Shown piece by piece: positions 30,123 to 32,916 of a stretch of 32,916 nucleotides of DNA (position 1 is its first letter; the number at the start of each line of letters is the position of its first letter). A model generated the notes under the pieces. The model had not been told where the DNA came from, ran no database searches, and saw nothing but the letters and a program-made list of their open reading frames with translations. The stretch lies in NCBI GenBank assembly GCA_025361485.1, contig JANYLA010000056.1:1-32916 (forward strand), read 5' to 3'. A program made the position numbers and the translations under genes. This stretch comes from Bacteroidales bacterium (GTDB lineage Bacteria > Bacteroidota > Bacteroidia > Bacteroidales > Tenuifilaceae).

Positions 30123-32723
30123 ATGATGTATAGAAAACTTTTTATTTTTTTTGCCTTTACTTGCATGGTTTCTGCATTGTCGGCTCAAAGTTTACAGTTA
30201 GATTATAGCGCTCCAAAGAAGTATTGCATTAAAGAGATAACAGTATCCGGTATTCGGTTTCTTGAACCTTCGGTTCTTATTTCTGTTAGCGGACTTGCAG
30301 TTGGTGATACAATAACTGTTCCAGGTGATGATATTTCAAAACCTATTCGGAAACTTTGGGAACAAGGTCTTTTTTCTGACGTTAAATTTTCCGCTACCAA
30401 AGTAGATGGGGATGATATCTTCTTAGATATTTATCTCCAAGAAAGATCAAGAATTTCAGCAATAGACTTTCAGGGTGTTCGTAAAAACGATGCTGACGAC
30501 TTAAAAGAGCAATTAAAGTTGAGGGTCGGAAGTCAAATTACAGAAAGTATTCTTGAGAACTCCGTTAGAATTATTAAGAAGCATTACCGTGATAAAGGTT
30601 TTTTGAATACTCAGGTAGATGTTCTTCAAAAGAATGACACTACCATTGCAAGTGGTGTGAGAGTTACATTTGATATTAAGAAAAACAAAAAAGTAAAAAT
30701 CAAAAGCATAGAATTTGAAGGGAATATTGCATTCGCAGATAAACGCCTTCGAAGGACTTTTAAAAAAACGCACAGGCGAGATTTCAATATTTTTAAATCT
30801 TCAAAGTTAGTAGATGCCGATTATCAGGAAGATAAAATTAAACTAATCTCATTTTATAATCAGCACGGATATCGCGATGCACAGGTTATTAAGGACTCAA
30901 TATACGATGTAAACTATAAAAGAATTGCTATTAACATAAAACTTAAAGAGGGTCCTCAATACTATATTCGAAACATTACTTGGCTCGGAAATTCAAAATT
31001 TTCAGCAGAAGCATTGAACTCTGTTCTTACTATGAAAGCGGGTGATTTATACGATAAATCGATGCTTGACAAACGATTATTTACCGATGAAAATTCCATT
31101 TCTACTTTATACATGGATGATGGTTATTTATTTTTTCAATTAGAACCGATTGAGAGTAATGTTGAAAGAGACTCCATCGATCTTGAAATGAGAATATATG
31201 AAGGAGATCAAGCAACAATTAATCAAGTAATGTTTTCAGGTAATACGAAAACAAACGAGCATGTTGCTCGTCGTGAACTTTACTCTAAACCAGGAGATCT
31301 TTTTAGTAAAACTGACATTACTCGTTCTATTCGTCAACTATCCCAGTTAGGACATTTTGATCCTGAAAAACTTGACGTTAAGCCGATTCCCAATCCGACG
31401 AATGGAACTGTTGATTTACTTTACGTCCTTGAAGAAAAGGCGAATGATCAATTTGAAATTTCAGGAGGTTGGGGTGCCAATATGTTTGTTGGAACAGTAG
31501 GTATTCGTTTTGCAAACTTCTCGGTTAGAAGAATGTTTGATAAAGGCGCATGGAGACCAGTACCCTCTGGCGATAGCCAATCCCTTTCACTTAGGGCATC
31601 AACAAATGGATCGTACTACAAAGCATTTAGCCTTTCATTCAACGAACCTTGGCTTGGTGGCAAAAAACCTACTAATTTTTCATTCTCAATTTATCATACA
31701 ATTCAGAATAATGCAGCTTTTGTAACACAGTCTTCATCTCAATACTTTAAAGTAACCGGAGGTTCCGTTGGTATTGGAAGCCGATTGAAACGCCCTGATG
31801 ATTACTTCACACTTCAACATGAAGTAAGTGTTCAGAATTATTTATTAAAGGATTGGACTAATAGTCAGTTTGCTTTTTCTAACGGGAACTCTAATAATAT
31901 AAGTTATAAAATCACTTTGAATAGGAATTCGACCGATCAGCCAATTTATCCTCGTACAGGTTCTAATTTTTCATTAGCTCTGCAGCTTACTTTACCTTAT
32001 ACTGCTTTTAAGAGTAATGACTTTTGGGTGTTTGATAGTAAAAAGCGTGCTTTGCTGACTGCGGAGTACACCCCAGGATTTCAGGCAGAATACCCAAATG
32101 TAAGTTCAGATTATATTACCCAGTTAGTTAATGAGCGAATCAATGATGATCAAATAGCTAAGAAATATAAATGGATTGAATACCACAAATGGACAGGTAA
32201 AGCCCAGTGGTATATGTCGTTGTATAAGGATCTTGTTTTATATACAAACGCTCAGTTTGGTTTTCTTGGTCACTACAGCAAGAATTTAGGCGATTCCCCA
32301 TTCGAGGGGTTTGATTTAGGGGGTGATGGAATGTCAGGCTATAACCTTTATGGCCGTGAAACAATAGGATTAAGGGGATATGATAATGGCTCATTAACTC
32401 CGATGAAAAAGATTAGTTCAACTAAGGATGCGAAAAATGGTAATATCTATAATAAATATACAATGGAAATTAGATACCCCATTTCGCTGAAACCACAAGC
32501 TGTTATTTATATGCTAGCCTTCTTAGAAGCGGGTAATTCTTGGTCTAGTTCAGATGATTTTAACCCGTTTAATGTTCACCGCTCATTTGGTATGGGAGTT
32601 AGGATGTTTCTTCCGATGCTTGGGATGATTGGAATTGACTATGGCGTTGGAATTGACGAGATTCCAAATAACCCGATTGCAAACGATCAACGATTCTTTT
32701 TTGTAATGGGTATGCCTTTTTAA
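30123..32723 (+). CDS. bamA: Outer membrane protein assembly factor BamA
   Basis: The central outer membrane beta-barrel insertase. The 866-residue protein has a signal peptide (MMYRKLFIFFAFTCMVSALSAQ), then five POTRA domains (about 30-430; for instance IKEITVSGIRFLEPSVLISVSG and VKIKSIEFEGNIAFAD) and a C-terminal 16-strand barrel (about 440-866) ending FFVMGMPF. The barrel contains LGGDGMSGYNLYGRETIGLRGY (substitute for the VRGF/Y motif of loop 6) and IGIDYGVGIDE near the end. A second ATG three bases downstream is an alternative start. The size is typical for Bacteroidota. It is followed by an OmpH/Skp chaperone gene. Confidence 0.95.
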   Translation: MMYRKLFIFFAFTCMVSALSAQSLQLDYSAPKKYCIKEITVSGIRFLEPSVLISVSGLAVGDTITVPGDDISKPIRKLWEQGLFSDVKFSATKVDGDDIFLDIYLQERSRISAIDFQGVRKNDADDLKEQLKLRVGSQITESILENSVRIIKKHYRDKGFLNTQVDVLQKNDTTIASGVRVTFDIKKNKKVKIKSIEFEGNIAFADKRLRRTFKKTHRRDFNIFKSSKLVDADYQEDKIKLISFYNQHGYRDAQVIKDSIYDVNYKRIAINIKLKEGPQYYIRNITWLGNSKFSAEALNSVLTMKAGDLYDKSMLDKRLFTDENSISTLYMDDGYLFFQLEPIESNVERDSIDLEMRIYEGDQATINQVMFSGNTKTNEHVARRELYSKPGDLFSKTDITRSIRQLSQLGHFDPEKLDVKPIPNPTNGTVDLLYVLEEKANDQFEISGGWGANMFVGTVGIRFANFSVRRMFDKGAWRPVPSGDSQSLSLRASTNGSYYKAFSLSFNEPWLGGKKPTNFSFSIYHTIQNNAAFVTQSSSQYFKVTGGSVGIGSRLKRPDDYFTLQHEVSVQNYLLKDWTNSQFAFSNGNSNNISYKITLNRNSTDQPIYPRTGSNFSLALQLTLPYTAFKSNDFWVFDSKKRALLTAEYTPGFQAEYPNVSSDYITQLVNERINDDQIAKKYKWIEYHKWTGKAQWYMSLYKDLVLYTNAQFGFLGHYSKNLGDSPFEGFDLGGDGMSGYNLYGRETIGLRGYDNGSLTPMKKISSTKDAKNGNIYNKYTMEIRYPISLKPQAVIYMLAFLEAGNSWSSSDDFNPFNVHRSFGMGVRMFLPMLGMIGIDYGVGIDEIPNNPIANDQRFFFVMGMPF

Positions 32724-32737
32724 CTCTTTTTAAGAGT
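32723..32737 (+). terminator. Short hairpin between bamA and ompH
   Basis: ACTCTT and AAGAGT pair over 6 bp with a TTT loop, directly after the bamA stop, followed by CTTGTTGTTATT. It is too weak for a full terminator and might partly attenuate transcription into ompH. Confidence 0.35.
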
Positions 32738-32799
32738 CTTGTTGTTATTGATATAATTGGCAATATTATTGTATTAACCTGCTAAATGATTATTGAATT

Positions 32800-32916
32800 A
32801 TGAAAAGAATTATTTTTTCGGCTGTTCTCTTAATTATTGCTTATGCTTCAATGGCACAAAAATTCGCATTTGTTGATAGTGATTATATCCTTAAGAAAAT
32901 TCCTAGCTATAAAGCT
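32800..32916 (+). CDS. ompH: OmpH/Skp family periplasmic chaperone, N-terminal part (cut by the window edge)
   Basis: The frame starts MKRIIFSAVLLIIAYASMAQ (signal peptide) and continues KFAFVDSDYILKKIPSYKA to the right edge, 39 codons with no stop. The 'FAFVDSDYILKKIP.Y' start is typical of OmpH/Skp chaperones, which carry unfolded outer membrane proteins to BamA. Position right after bamA supports this. The coiled-coil body is outside the window. Confidence 0.88.
   Translation, partial: MKRIIFSAVLLIIAYASMAQKFAFVDSDYILKKIPSYKA

Overview
The window looks like a chromosomal segment from a member of the Bacteroidota, probably a Bacteroidales- or Marinilabiliales-like lineage. It is AT-rich and carries many matches to the Bacteroidota promoter -7 box TAnnTTTG. 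It encodes families typical of that phylum (DUF4870, DUF6089-type barrels, SiaB-type kinase, PolB-like exonuclease) and the gene order nadK, two barrel proteins, uppS, bamA, ompH. No rRNA, tRNA, CRISPR array, insertion sequence or prophage was seen.

Positions 62-8184 (minus strand) form one respiratory operon. Its transcription order is a Tat-type FeS protein, an NrfD/ActC-like quinol-binding membrane protein, a membrane-anchored monoheme cytochrome c, DoxX, SCO1, then cytochrome oxidase subunits I, III, IV and II, with a cytochrome c domain fused to subunit II (caa3 type). The first three genes look like a stripped-down alternative complex III, wired to an A2-type caa3 oxidase: quinol to FeS/NrfD to cytochrome c to oxygen. 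I regard this as the best candidate for a little-described system.

Positions 8376-12375 hold minus-strand genes: a membrane-spanning XRE regulator with a periplasmic domain, a DUF4870 protein, the ABC-F translation factor EttA and an unrecognised exported protein. Positions 12746-19569 are plus-strand: a fused two-domain aminolipid acyltransferase (OlsF/GlsF type), an M19 dipeptidase lipoprotein, then EngB, PRPP synthetase, L25 (with a structured leader), peptidyl-tRNA hydrolase and an Hsp15-like S4 protein. Positions 19570-22949 (minus) carry a flavin reductase, a secreted YD-repeat protein, a SiaB-type kinase and mannose-6-phosphate isomerase. Positions 23075-27695 are a mixed block: uridine kinase and a PolB-like exonuclease, converging on an alpha/beta hydrolase and PdxJ, then a CBS-ACT protein and NAD kinase. 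From 27813 to the right edge lies an envelope cluster: two beta-barrel proteins, UppS, BamA and the start of an OmpH/Skp chaperone.

A second unexpected signal runs through the intergenic DNA. Four places carry short, strictly phased degenerate repeats: 8-mers at 1055-1130, CACAGAG units in a 25-nt inverted repeat at 4865-4970, and 7-mers at 9691-9746 and 24427-24468. All sit at the stop codon of the upstream gene, all are purine-rich on the sense strand, and in three cases the repeat supplies the stop codon itself.
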